A DNA stretch of 20,479 nt from a virus: the IMG/VR virus record IMGVR_UViG_3300010367_000007, positions 1 to 20,479 of that record; one strand, 5' to 3'. The notes below the pieces were generated by a model. That model made no database searches and was not told the DNA's origin. It worked only from the letters and a program-made list of their open reading frames with translations. Both the position numbers and the translations under genes were made by a program. This document shows positions 14,172 through 20,479 of the stretch, piece after piece (position 1 is the stretch's first letter; each line of letters begins with the position of its first letter).

Positions 14172-15620
14172 GTGACCACCGTCTCGTATCAGATCACATC
14201 GAGCGTCAACGACGTCAGTTACGTCACTGGTTCCGGGCTCGACGACACCGGTGTTGCTGCCGGCAATGCCTTGGGCTCGACGATTTACGCCGGGCTTCGT
14301 TTCACCGCCGTGGCCGTGCCAAAGAGCGCGACGATTTCATCCGCGACTCTGTCCCTTGTCGTCGGCGGATCACTCGGGCCAGCAACAGGCTCGTCACTCG
14401 GCACGCTGAAGGGCGTCGCGTCGGACAATGCGCCCGCGTGGACAACGACGGGGCCGAATACCGGGATCCGCACGACTGCATCGACTGCCATTTTGGGTAG
14501 CACGACGGCGGAAACGACGGTCAACCACAACGTCGCATCGATCGTCCAAGAGATCGTCAACCGCGCTGGCTGGGTTTCAGGCAACGCCCTGGCGTTCGCT
14601 GGCGACCCGACCGGCGCGGCAAACTATTGCTCCTATCACGACGTAGCCGACGCCCCGGCCAAGGCGGCAACGCTGTCGATCACGTACACGACTGGCAGCG
14701 GTATCACTGGGTCGGCTTCCATGACAGAAGCCGGCGATACGGTGTCGTCAGGCGGCACCATCAAGGTCAGTGGGGCGCTCGCGAAGACTGAAGCCGCTGA
14801 CGGCGTTGCAGCAGCCGCCACCCTGCGCCTGAGCGCAGCCGTAGTGGTTGCTGAAGCCGATGACGGCCTGGCATCTGGCGGCGCGCTCAGAGTTACCGGC
14901 CAGTCGTCGCCGACTGAGGGCGATGATAGCCTATCGTCGGCAGGAACGCTTGTCGCGGCACCGATTACGGGCGCCGTTTCCGCTACAGAAGACGGCGACA
15001 TCGTCTCGGCGGCGGGTTCAGTGCGCTTGGCGGCGTTCATGTCCGCGCCCGAGGCGGACGACAGCATATCCGGGACTGCCACGGTTCGTGTGGCCGGATC
15101 ATCGGCACTGGCGGAAGCGAACGATGCCACCATCTCGACCGGAGCGTTGCGGATATCGGCTGCCACCGCCGCCAGCGAAGCCGATGATACGGTGGCCAGT
15201 GATGTGGCGCTCCACATCGCCGGCAATGCTAGCATTGGCGAACAGGACGATTCGGCGTCGGCAATATCATCCACAGCGATCCACGGATCACTTTCTGCGC
15301 AAGAGGCGGCGGACAGTGTCTCGGCGTCCGGCACATCGACACTGGTGCCAATCACCGGCTCGGTAGCTATCGTGGAGAACGGCGACAGCAGCGTTGGATC
15401 GGCGCGGCTCGTCATCTCCGCGCTCGTCGCCTGCAATGACAATGCCGACAGTGTGGAGGCACATGGGCTCGCTCGCGTGCCGATGACGCCGACAGCAACC
15501 CGCTCAGTATCTTCGCCGAAGGTCGATCGTACAGCGGCCGAACTAGCCGTAATGCGCGTGGCGTCATCGGCCGTAAAACCGCGCACCGTGTCCAGTGTTC
15601 GATCGAGAAGGGCTGTCTGA
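14172..15620 (+). CDS. Long repeat protein with N-terminal jelly-roll-like domain (putative head fibre or decoration)
   Basis: The 482-residue protein starts at GTG 14172 with GGGAGA at 14160-14165. Residues 1-175 look like a DNRLRE/carbohydrate-binding-type beta sandwich (GLRFTAVAVPKSATISSATL, NHNVASIVQEIVNRAGW). Residues about 180-437 are twelve imperfect repeats of 21-24 residues. Each has a small residue-rich strand, an acidic Glu-Ala-Asp-Asp or similar turn, a Val/Ser stretch and a GTLRV-like strand. The C-terminal 45 residues are basic. Repeats of this kind would build an elongated beta rod, suiting a fibre on the head or neck. The acidic turns might bind metal ions. No enzyme motif is visible. 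Confidence 0.72.
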   Translation: MTTVSYQITSSVNDVSYVTGSGLDDTGVAAGNALGSTIYAGLRFTAVAVPKSATISSATLSLVVGGSLGPATGSSLGTLKGVASDNAPAWTTTGPNTGIRTTASTAILGSTTAETTVNHNVASIVQEIVNRAGWVSGNALAFAGDPTGAANYCSYHDVADAPAKAATLSITYTTGSGITGSASMTEAGDTVSSGGTIKVSGALAKTEAADGVAAAATLRLSAAVVVAEADDGLASGGALRVTGQSSPTEGDDSLSSAGTLVAAPITGAVSATEDGDIVSAAGSVRLAAFMSAPEADDSISGTATVRVAGSSALAEANDATISTGALRISAATAASEADDTVASDVALHIAGNASIGEQDDSASAISSTAIHGSLSAQEAADSVSASGTSTLVPITGSVAIVENGDSSVGSARLVISALVACNDNADSVEAHGLARVPMTPTATRSVSSPKVDRTAAELAVMRVASSAVKPRTVSSVRSRRAV

Positions 15621-16348
15621 TGTCGCTCACCTGGCCGGCAAAGCATCCCGCCGAAGTCGCTGATTATACGTGGTCGCCAGGGCTCGACGCCGGCGACACG
15701 ATTTCGACCGCGTCAATCAATGTCACCGAAGGCACGGTATCGGCCACCGCGCGCGCACCACAGACCGGGGATACGGCACTCGTCGCGGATGTGTCCGGCG
15801 GCACGGCAGGCGAAACCAACGTTCTGTACGCGATCGTGACAACAACGGGCGGCCGCACGTTCGATGAGACGATCTATCTCTCCATCAACGCGTTAGTCGC
15901 GATTGACCCGAACGTCGCCGCGCTCAAGATGCGCTATCCCGCATTCGCCGCGGTCGATGACGCGACGGTCGCCTATTGGCTGGCCGACGCCAAGCGGTTC
16001 GTCGATGTATCGTGGAACGATGGGGACTACGCGCCGGGCCTTATCGCGGCGGCGGCTCACAATATGTCCAAGACTGGCGTTGCAGGCATTTCCGGCTCCC
16101 AGCTTGGTGGATTCGCCGCTGCTGGCGTTACCCGGTTCAAGTCGGGAACCTTTGACGCGCAATTCAGCGATGTGGCGATCAAGGTTGCGGTGGCGGGCGG
16201 CTGGGCATCGACGCCATACGGGCAAGATTATCTCGACCTGTTGCGGCGCAATGTGAGCGGGTTTGGCGTGACTTCGCCCGGCACTGTTGTGGTCGGTTGC
16301 GGCTTCAACGGGTTCGCTGGGCCGCTGTCGCCTTGGACTTATCCGTGA
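15620..16348 (+). CDS. Head-tail connector (DUF4054) fused to an N-terminal Ig-like domain
   Basis: The 242-residue protein starts at an ATG overlapping the previous stop (TGATG). Residues about 1-92 are a beta-rich domain of the type found in phage fibre-adaptor proteins (HPAEVADYTWSPGLDAGDTI through GRTFDETIYLSI). Residues about 93-220 match DUF4054 head-tail connectors: MRYPAFAAVDDATVAYWLAD, LIAAAAHNMSKTG, FKSGTFDAQFS and a STPYGQDYLDLLRR helix. The connector would sit under the portal as an adaptor ring. The Ig-like part may hold the adjacent repeat protein on the neck. The fusion is seen directly; that tethering role is inferred. Confidence 0.8.
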   Translation: MSLTWPAKHPAEVADYTWSPGLDAGDTISTASINVTEGTVSATARAPQTGDTALVADVSGGTAGETNVLYAIVTTTGGRTFDETIYLSINALVAIDPNVAALKMRYPAFAAVDDATVAYWLADAKRFVDVSWNDGDYAPGLIAAAAHNMSKTGVAGISGSQLGGFAAAGVTRFKSGTFDAQFSDVAIKVAVAGGWASTPYGQDYLDLLRRNVSGFGVTSPGTVVVGCGFNGFAGPLSPWTYP

Positions 16349-16740
16349 ACCTCCCGGATGCATTCCTCGGCCTGGCACAGATGGCGTCTACAGCTTTTGG
16401 CGCGCCTTTCTATGCCGGTGCGATCATCTCGCAAGCAACGCCCGGCGGCTATGACGACAATGGCGTATTCCATTCCGGATTGCCGCCAGCGGAAACGCCA
16501 TGCACGGTCCAGATCGACGCGATCGACGAACGCGCGCGGCCACAGGGTTGGTCGGACAAGGACTATCGATTCATCATCCTGGCGAGCGGATTGCCTGCCG
16601 GTTTGCGCTTAGACACCGACGCCAGCGTGAAGGTCACGGACGCGAAGGCGCCGGACGACTTCCGCGCACAATGGCTTGTCAGTTCGCTACAGCGCGATCC
16701 GGCGGGCATAGGCTGGGTCGGCAAGGGACAACTGGCGTGA
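16345..16740 (+). CDS. Putative head-closure protein
   Basis: This 131-residue protein starts at GTG 16345, overlapping the connector stop as GTGA. It directly follows the DUF4054 connector and precedes an HK97 gp10-like gene, the usual slot for the head-closure (stopper) protein that retains packaged DNA. The sequence is mixed alpha/beta, with an N-terminal helix (PDAFLGLAQMAS), a beta segment TPCTVQIDAIDERARP and a C-terminal region that may bind neighbouring rings. The family was not recognised with certainty, so the call rests on synteny. Confidence 0.65.
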   Translation: MNLPDAFLGLAQMASTAFGAPFYAGAIISQATPGGYDDNGVFHSGLPPAETPCTVQIDAIDERARPQGWSDKDYRFIILASGLPAGLRLDTDASVKVTDAKAPDDFRAQWLVSSLQRDPAGIGWVGKGQLA

Positions 16741-17150
16741 TCCGCTTCACCGACAATCATGGCGACCGGCTCAAGCGCCTGGCGCTGCATCGCCTTACGC
16801 CCGGCCTCGGCGAGGTGTTGCTGGAGAACGCGCAGACGATCGTCGATTTCGCGCGCGTCAATATCAATGACGGCTCGGTGTCCGGTCCGGGTCACGTTCC
16901 CGGCCCCGTCGGCGGATACCCGAACTCCGATACGCATGAACTCGAGCAATCGCTTCACGTCGGCGAATTGATCGAAACAGGCTCAGAGATAAAGACCAGC
17001 GCCATCGCCGACGCGCCACACGCCATCTACGTCGAGCGCGGAACGAGCAATGCTGGTCCACGGCCATATATTGAGCCGTCCACCGAGGAAGTACGCCCGC
17101 ATGTGCTTGCCGGGCTAGCGTCGGCATTCCGCAAGGTGGTCAACGACTGA
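16737..17150 (+). CDS. Neck/tail-joining protein, HK97 gp10-like
   Basis: The 137-residue protein starts at GTG 16737, overlapping the upstream stop by GTGA. It shows the HK97 gp10-like pattern: an N-terminal helix (LTPGLGEVLLENAQTIVDFA), a GPGHVPGPVGGYPNSDT region that often appears as PG-rich turns, then AIYVERGTSNAGPRPYIEP, the most conserved part of the family, and a final helix. Such proteins form or attach at the head-tail interface. The neighbouring tail-terminator gene supports the call. Confidence 0.8.
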   Translation: MIRFTDNHGDRLKRLALHRLTPGLGEVLLENAQTIVDFARVNINDGSVSGPGHVPGPVGGYPNSDTHELEQSLHVGELIETGSEIKTSAIADAPHAIYVERGTSNAGPRPYIEPSTEEVRPHVLAGLASAFRKVVND

Positions 17151-17590
17151 TGCCGGTATCCACTCTCAAGACTCGCGCCGCGGTCATGGCCGCGCTGAAA
17201 GCCAGCGACGCGGTTACGGCGCTCATCCAGAAGCCGTCACTATATCCAGGCACGGTTCCGGCGACCAAGACCTTTCCGTTTGGCCGCTTCGGCACAATGA
17301 TCGCATCGCCATTCGCCGCATCCGGCCTGCGATCGTCGGCCTATCGCATTTCGGTCCAAGGCTTCAGCAAAGACATCGTGGACGGCAGCGGGACCGTGAT
17401 CGTGCCAGCGGAGGATAACGCGACTGCAATCGGCGATGCATTCCAGGCCGCGCTTGATGGAGCCACGATCGATCTCGGCAACGGCGACAAGCTGCGGCTG
17501 GAATGGATCCAGTCCATGCCGACGCAAGACCCGTCGGAAGCATCGGCGTGGATGGTGACGACGACGTTCACCGGTGAGGTGTCGGGCTAA
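17150..17590 (+). CDS. Tail terminator / tail completion protein (DUF3168-like)
   Basis: The 146-residue protein starts at an ATG overlapping the upstream stop (TGATG). It fits the DUF3168 tail terminators: a helix at the N-terminus (LKTRAAVMAALKASDAV), a YPGTVPATKTFPFGRFG turn, AYRISVQGFSK as a core strand, a helix AIGDAFQAALDGAT, and a last strand (AWMVTTTFTGEVSG). Tail terminators form a hexameric ring that ends tube growth and joins the head. In most phages the tail tube gene would come next. Here boundary element copy D follows instead. Confidence 0.8.
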   Translation: MPVSTLKTRAAVMAALKASDAVTALIQKPSLYPGTVPATKTFPFGRFGTMIASPFAASGLRSSAYRISVQGFSKDIVDGSGTVIVPAEDNATAIGDAFQAALDGATIDLGNGDKLRLEWIQSMPTQDPSEASAWMVTTTFTGEVSG

Positions 17591-17627
17591 TCAGCCGTAA
17601 TCCTGAGCGTCGTCGCGTGCCTATTCC
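17589..17627 (+). repeat. Module-boundary element, copy D (before the tail-tip genes)
   Basis: CAGCCGTAATC at 17592-17602 matches the other copies, but the first three bases differ (AAT instead of GAC). TATTCC lies at 17622-17627 with the same 19-base spacing as copies A and C. GTG 17634 follows six bases later without a Shine-Dalgarno sequence. The upstream gene stops at the edge of the element. It marks where a tail tube-chaperone-tape measure cassette would normally lie. Confidence 0.57.
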
Positions 17628-17633
17628 ACAGCG

Positions 17634-18299
17634 GTGCGCACGGTCCACCTCTGTCAGTTCGGCTTTCGCACGGTTGACCTGCGACGGGTAGGGCATGTGG
17701 TCGACGGCGGCACTGCGCTTTCGGGCATCACCGACACGACCGAAACCGATGGCGGCGGCTATCTTCAGGGCGATTTCAGCAACGGCACGGCCCGAACAAA
17801 GCAAGCCGGAAACGCCTGGCGCGTTCTCAGCGACGCCGATGCCGGGGATGCCTTCATCGTCCTGCTGTGTGCAGAACGACGGTTTCAGCCGGTCGGCGCA
17901 ATCGCCACGGTCACGCATAGCGACGATACCAGCTTCGACGACGATACCCTTTACGAAAGCGGAAGTACGTCTTTCACGGCAACCGCTGGCGCAGGCCTGC
18001 GCGCGACAACGCTTCACATCACCGGAACATCGCCGACCCCACTGATCGGCGGCGAGCTATTCTCGGTCCAGCATGAGAATTGGGGTTGGCGTTCGTATCG
18101 CATCCGGTCAGTCGACGGCGACACGATCACCTTTCGTCCGCCGCTGCGTGAAGCGATAGCGGCAGGAACTGCGCTGGAATTCGACACGCCGCGCTGCCAG
18201 ATGGTGATCCAGGGGCAGACCAGCAACTCGACAGATACGGGCCGTTTCACGTCCTGCACGGTATCGTTTGTCGAGGATATGCGGCCTCCTGCAACATGA
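17634..18299 (+). CDS. Putative distal tail / minor tail protein
   Basis: The 221-residue protein starts at GTG 17634 immediately after boundary element D. The N-terminus (HLCQFGFRTVDLRRVGHVVDGG followed by Gly/Thr turns and GGGYLQGDFS) and the C-terminus (TPRCQMVIQGQTSN to VSFVEDMRPP) recall the distal tail proteins of YuA-like and related siphophages, all beta-rich. It would form the ring that links the tube to the tip. The next start overlaps as ATGA. The first in-frame codons could belong to a non-coding leader, so the exact start is uncertain. The family call is moderate, based on synteny and strand pattern. Confidence 0.62.
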   Translation: MRTVHLCQFGFRTVDLRRVGHVVDGGTALSGITDTTETDGGGYLQGDFSNGTARTKQAGNAWRVLSDADAGDAFIVLLCAERRFQPVGAIATVTHSDDTSFDDDTLYESGSTSFTATAGAGLRATTLHITGTSPTPLIGGELFSVQHENWGWRSYRIRSVDGDTITFRPPLREAIAAGTALEFDTPRCQMVIQGQTSNSTDTGRFTSCTVSFVEDMRPPAT

Positions 18300-18841
18300 G
18301 GGGGTCGGTCCTATTTCGGATCGAGAGTGATCCGATTGCGCGGCTTTGGTCTGGCGTTGGCGAGCTAGTTATCCCAGCCGACATCGTGGAACCCTCGCCC
18401 GCGCCATATCTCGGCGGCGGCCAGCTCGTGAACATTCCCGAACTCGAGCAAGTCATCAACGGCACAGCATCACGCCTCGATATCACCGTGAGCGGAGTCA
18501 GCACCGAAACGGTGAAGTTCGCGATCGAGGAAGCGGCAAGCATCAAGGGCGCCAAGGTCCATATCGGCAACGTCTATTTCGATGCCGACTGGCAGATTGA
18601 CGACGTTGAATGGATTGGGGTTCTGCGCGCTGATACGCTGACGACGGCACGGCAGGGCACGACGCGGTCAATTACCCTCAGCATTGGCACCGACTACACC
18701 GATCGGTCGCGTGCGCCGGTCGCATTCTTTACAGACTCCGACCAACGGCGTCGCTCACCGACAGACCGGTTTTTCGATCACATCGCGGGCATTAGCGCCG
18801 GCACGTCCCGTCGCTTCGGGCCGTCGGACAGCGGCAAATGA
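18296..18841 (+). CDS. Putative tail-tip protein
   Basis: The 181-residue protein starts with an ATGA overlap. It contains a beta-rich central part (ASRLDITVSGVSTETVKFAI, KVHIGNVYFDADWQIDDVEW) and a typical tail-protein ending, SDQRRRSPTDRFFDHIAGIS, resembling the C-termini of minor tail proteins encoded before NlpC/P60-like genes in many alphaproteobacterial phages. It likely helps build the tip or baseplate. No enzyme motif is visible. I cannot name the Pfam family with confidence. Confidence 0.65.
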   Translation: MRGSVLFRIESDPIARLWSGVGELVIPADIVEPSPAPYLGGGQLVNIPELEQVINGTASRLDITVSGVSTETVKFAIEEAASIKGAKVHIGNVYFDADWQIDDVEWIGVLRADTLTTARQGTTRSITLSIGTDYTDRSRAPVAFFTDSDQRRRSPTDRFFDHIAGISAGTSRRFGPSDSGK

Positions 18842-19233
18842 CCGATCTCGGCGGTTTTCTCCAAGCCGCGATCTCACGCCCATGGAGATGGGGTGAATGG
18901 GATTGCTGCCGGTTCGCGGCAGAATGGTGCATCCGTCGTGGGCGTGGCGACCCGATGGATTTCTTGCGCCCGCTTTACACGTCCGAATTCTCAGCCATGC
19001 GCACCATCCGTGAGGGCGGCGGCCTGGTCGCTCTGTGGTCGCGCGGTATGGCGGACATCGGCGCGCCCGAGGTCGATGTTCCAGAGCTCGGTGATGTCGG
19101 TATCGTCGAAGCGATCACCGAAAACGGCGCCGAACAGGTCTGCGCGATCTTCACCGGCGAGCGCTGGGCCATGCTCGGCATTCGCGGGCTGGTCTGCGCC
19201 CCAGCCGAGCCGATCAAGGTCTGGCGGCCATGA
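18838..19233 (+). CDS. NlpC/P60-like peptidase-fold tail protein (DUF6950-like)
   Basis: The 131-residue protein starts with an ATGA overlap. Its WGEWDCCRFAAEW segment (Cys23-Cys24) and the later PELGDVGIVE match the DUF6950 group related to NlpC/P60 cell-wall peptidases. In tail clusters such proteins may cut peptidoglycan during entry. The Cys would be the nucleophile. The usual catalytic His is not obvious near the GDVGIVE strand, so activity is uncertain, and a degenerate structural role is possible. The gene-transfer-agent cluster has a similar peptidase next to its hub gene. Confidence 0.72.
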   Translation: MTDLGGFLQAAISRPWRWGEWDCCRFAAEWCIRRGRGDPMDFLRPLYTSEFSAMRTIREGGGLVALWSRGMADIGAPEVDVPELGDVGIVEAITENGAEQVCAIFTGERWAMLGIRGLVCAPAEPIKVWRP

Positions 19234-20479
19234 GCAAGGTCATCGGCTCGATCCTCAAGATATGGTTCGGTATCAACGCGCTGGTTGTCGGTGCGGTGAC
19301 CGGCAATATCGGCCTAATCGGTGTGGGCGTTGGCCTGCTGTCGAGCGGCATCGGAAGCTTGCTGCAGCCTCACCAGAAGCCGGACCAGACCGAAACGTCA
19401 CTGAAATCCCCCACCCCGCCGCGCGTGTCCGGCTATGGTCTCGGCCGCCACTACATGGCGTTCGCCCTTTACGTCACGAACAAGGACGGCATCGCGGTCG
19501 ACGTCGGCGCGTTCCACGACGGTAAGGTCAACGCGATTACCGGGCACTATCTCGGTGATACCAAAATCACAGTTCTCACCGATGGCCGCGTCCAGGCCGG
19601 TGAGGCTGGCCAGTTCGGCGAATTGAGCGACATCGTCACCGTCTTCACGCGGTTGGGCGAGGATACCGAAACCGCCTTTAGCGAGGTGATCGCCAAGGTT
19701 CCGGACCAGTGGACCAGCGAACACCGCGGCGATGGCGTCTGTACCGGCTGCGTCATCACCAAGCCGACCAAGGCCAAGAATTTCCAGATGATCTTCCCGA
19801 CCGGCGGTCCGAACAACATGCCGCTGTCGTTGGTCATGGAACGGCAATTGGTGTTCGACTGGCGCGATCCGAGCCAGAGCGTCACGGATCGATCGACCTG
19901 GAAATACAGCGAAAACGCTATCCTGCACCTCGCGCACTACGAACTCGTGCGGGATAACAAGGACTGGGCGACCCACTTCCTGCCAACCTTGGCATCGTGG
20001 ACCGAAGCGGCGAACGTCTGCGATGAGGGCGTGCCGCTAAAGGGCGTGCAGACTATCCTTGCGGAAAAGGCCGATGAAGGCAGCGGACACGTCACCGTCA
20101 CGACGACGAACGGCCTGGCCACCGGCCAGACGATCGTCATTTCGGCGACCGGCGATACGTCGCTGACCGAGACACGCACGGTGACGTCGATCATCGGACT
20201 TGTGCTCGGGCTCAGCAGCCCTCTTGATAATGACCATCCAATCGGCTCCCAGGTGGTCTGGTCGTCGTCGGAAGGCTCACCGGCGACCGAACCGCGTTAC
20301 CGGTCATGCCTCGCCCACAAGCATACCGACGAACACAAAGCGGTCGTGGGTGGCCTGCTGGCCTGCTGTGACGGCTGGATGGCGCCGCGGTCGGACGGCG
20401 CGCTCGTCGTCTATGCCGGGAAGTATTACGCGCCGACGGTGACGATCGGTCCTGACATGATCGTCGGGTATTCGCTGCA
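19230..20479 (+). CDS. Tail hub / central tip protein, N-terminal part (runs off the window)
   Basis: An open frame from ATG 19230 continues to the window edge (416 full codons). The start overlaps the peptidase gene by ATGA. The N-terminus has a hydrophobic Gly-rich segment (residues about 5-45: VVGAVTGNIGLIGVGVGLLS), common in tail hub proteins. The middle contains a Val/Thr-rich Ig-like or OB-like insert near 285-345. The last visible stretch, CCDGWMAPRSDGALVVYAGK with YYAPTVTIGP, is typical of the baseplate-hub family that includes gp27-like and lambda J-like proteins. It would contact the host receptor or form the tip core. The end is not seen. Confidence 0.72.
   Translation, partial: MSKVIGSILKIWFGINALVVGAVTGNIGLIGVGVGLLSSGIGSLLQPHQKPDQTETSLKSPTPPRVSGYGLGRHYMAFALYVTNKDGIAVDVGAFHDGKVNAITGHYLGDTKITVLTDGRVQAGEAGQFGELSDIVTVFTRLGEDTETAFSEVIAKVPDQWTSEHRGDGVCTGCVITKPTKAKNFQMIFPTGGPNNMPLSLVMERQLVFDWRDPSQSVTDRSTWKYSENAILHLAHYELVRDNKDWATHFLPTLASWTEAANVCDEGVPLKGVQTILAEKADEGSGHVTVTTTNGLATGQTIVISATGDTSLTETRTVTSIIGLVLGLSSPLDNDHPIGSQVVWSSSEGSPATEPRYRSCLAHKHTDEHKAVVGGLLACCDGWMAPRSDGALVVYAGKYYAPTVTIGPDMIVGYSL

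Noticed and set aside
15545-15575. AGCCGTAAT inside the repeat protein gene as a boundary element
   Set aside because: It is in coding sequence, is shifted by an extra base, and has no TATYCC at the right distance.
14636-15646. A 336-residue minus-strand frame opposite the repeat gene
   Set aside because: It mirrors the repeats of the + strand gene and has no recognisable domain.
1-20479. CRISPR arrays, tRNA genes, insertion sequences and attachment sites
   Set aside because: I found no regularly spaced direct repeats with unique spacers, no tRNA-like cloverleaf and no transposase or integrase. The four boundary elements are kilobases apart and are not an array.

Overview
The window looks like the packaging and virion-assembly region of a tailed phage or prophage, probably a siphovirus with a long non-contractile tail. 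The DNA is GC-rich. The gene families (a tail chaperone of the gene-transfer-agent gp10 type, a DUF1073 portal, a DUF2213 protease-scaffold, a DUF2184 capsid protein and a DUF4054 connector) fit a host in the Alphaproteobacteria. A sphingomonad-like host is my guess from style, not something the sequence proves. All convincing genes are on the + strand, tightly packed, and mostly joined by ATGA, TGATG or GTGA overlaps. I saw no tRNA, rRNA, CRISPR array, integrase or insertion sequence. The last gene runs off the right edge.

Layout. 1-2.9 kb: two small unknown genes, terminase small and large subunits, and a small hypothetical gene. 2.9-6.1 kb: portal protein, a small Acb2-like gene, and a Mu gpF/SPP1 gp7-like minor head protein. 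6.1-10.7 kb: tail tube protein, tail assembly chaperone with a programmed -1 frameshift signal, and the tape measure protein. 10.7-17.6 kb: protease-scaffold, cement protein, major capsid protein, three accessory genes (one a long repeat protein), a head-tail connector, and head-closure, neck and tail-terminator genes. 17.6-20.5 kb: tail-tip genes (two tail proteins, an NlpC/P60-like peptidase-fold protein, and the start of the tail hub).

Main discovery candidates. (1) The portal protein carries a C-terminal 2H-phosphodiesterase domain with two HxT motifs that resembles the anti-CBASS nuclease Acb1. The next gene encodes a 93-residue protein resembling the anti-CBASS/anti-Thoeris sponge Acb2. 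Two mechanistically different countermeasures to cyclic-nucleotide signalling therefore sit side by side in a structural operon, one covalently attached to the portal. (2) A bipartite element (GACCAGCCGTAATC, then 18-19 bases, then TATYCC or similar) occurs four times, only at boundaries between assembly modules. Three copies end 6-7 bases before a start codon with no Shine-Dalgarno sequence, so they could be promoters for leaderless mRNAs, recombination boundaries, or both. (3) The tail tube-chaperone-tape measure cassette lies between the minor head gene and the capsid protease, not in its usual place after the tail terminator. Copies of the element flank the cassette, and another marks its usual place.

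How the genes work together: the terminase cuts and pumps DNA through the portal into a prohead built from the capsid protein on the scaffold. The protease matures the prohead, cement protein stabilises it, and connectors close the head. The terminator, tube and tape measure build the tail and the tip genes finish it. The Acb1-like and Acb2-like activities would remove or sequester immune second messengers made late in infection.
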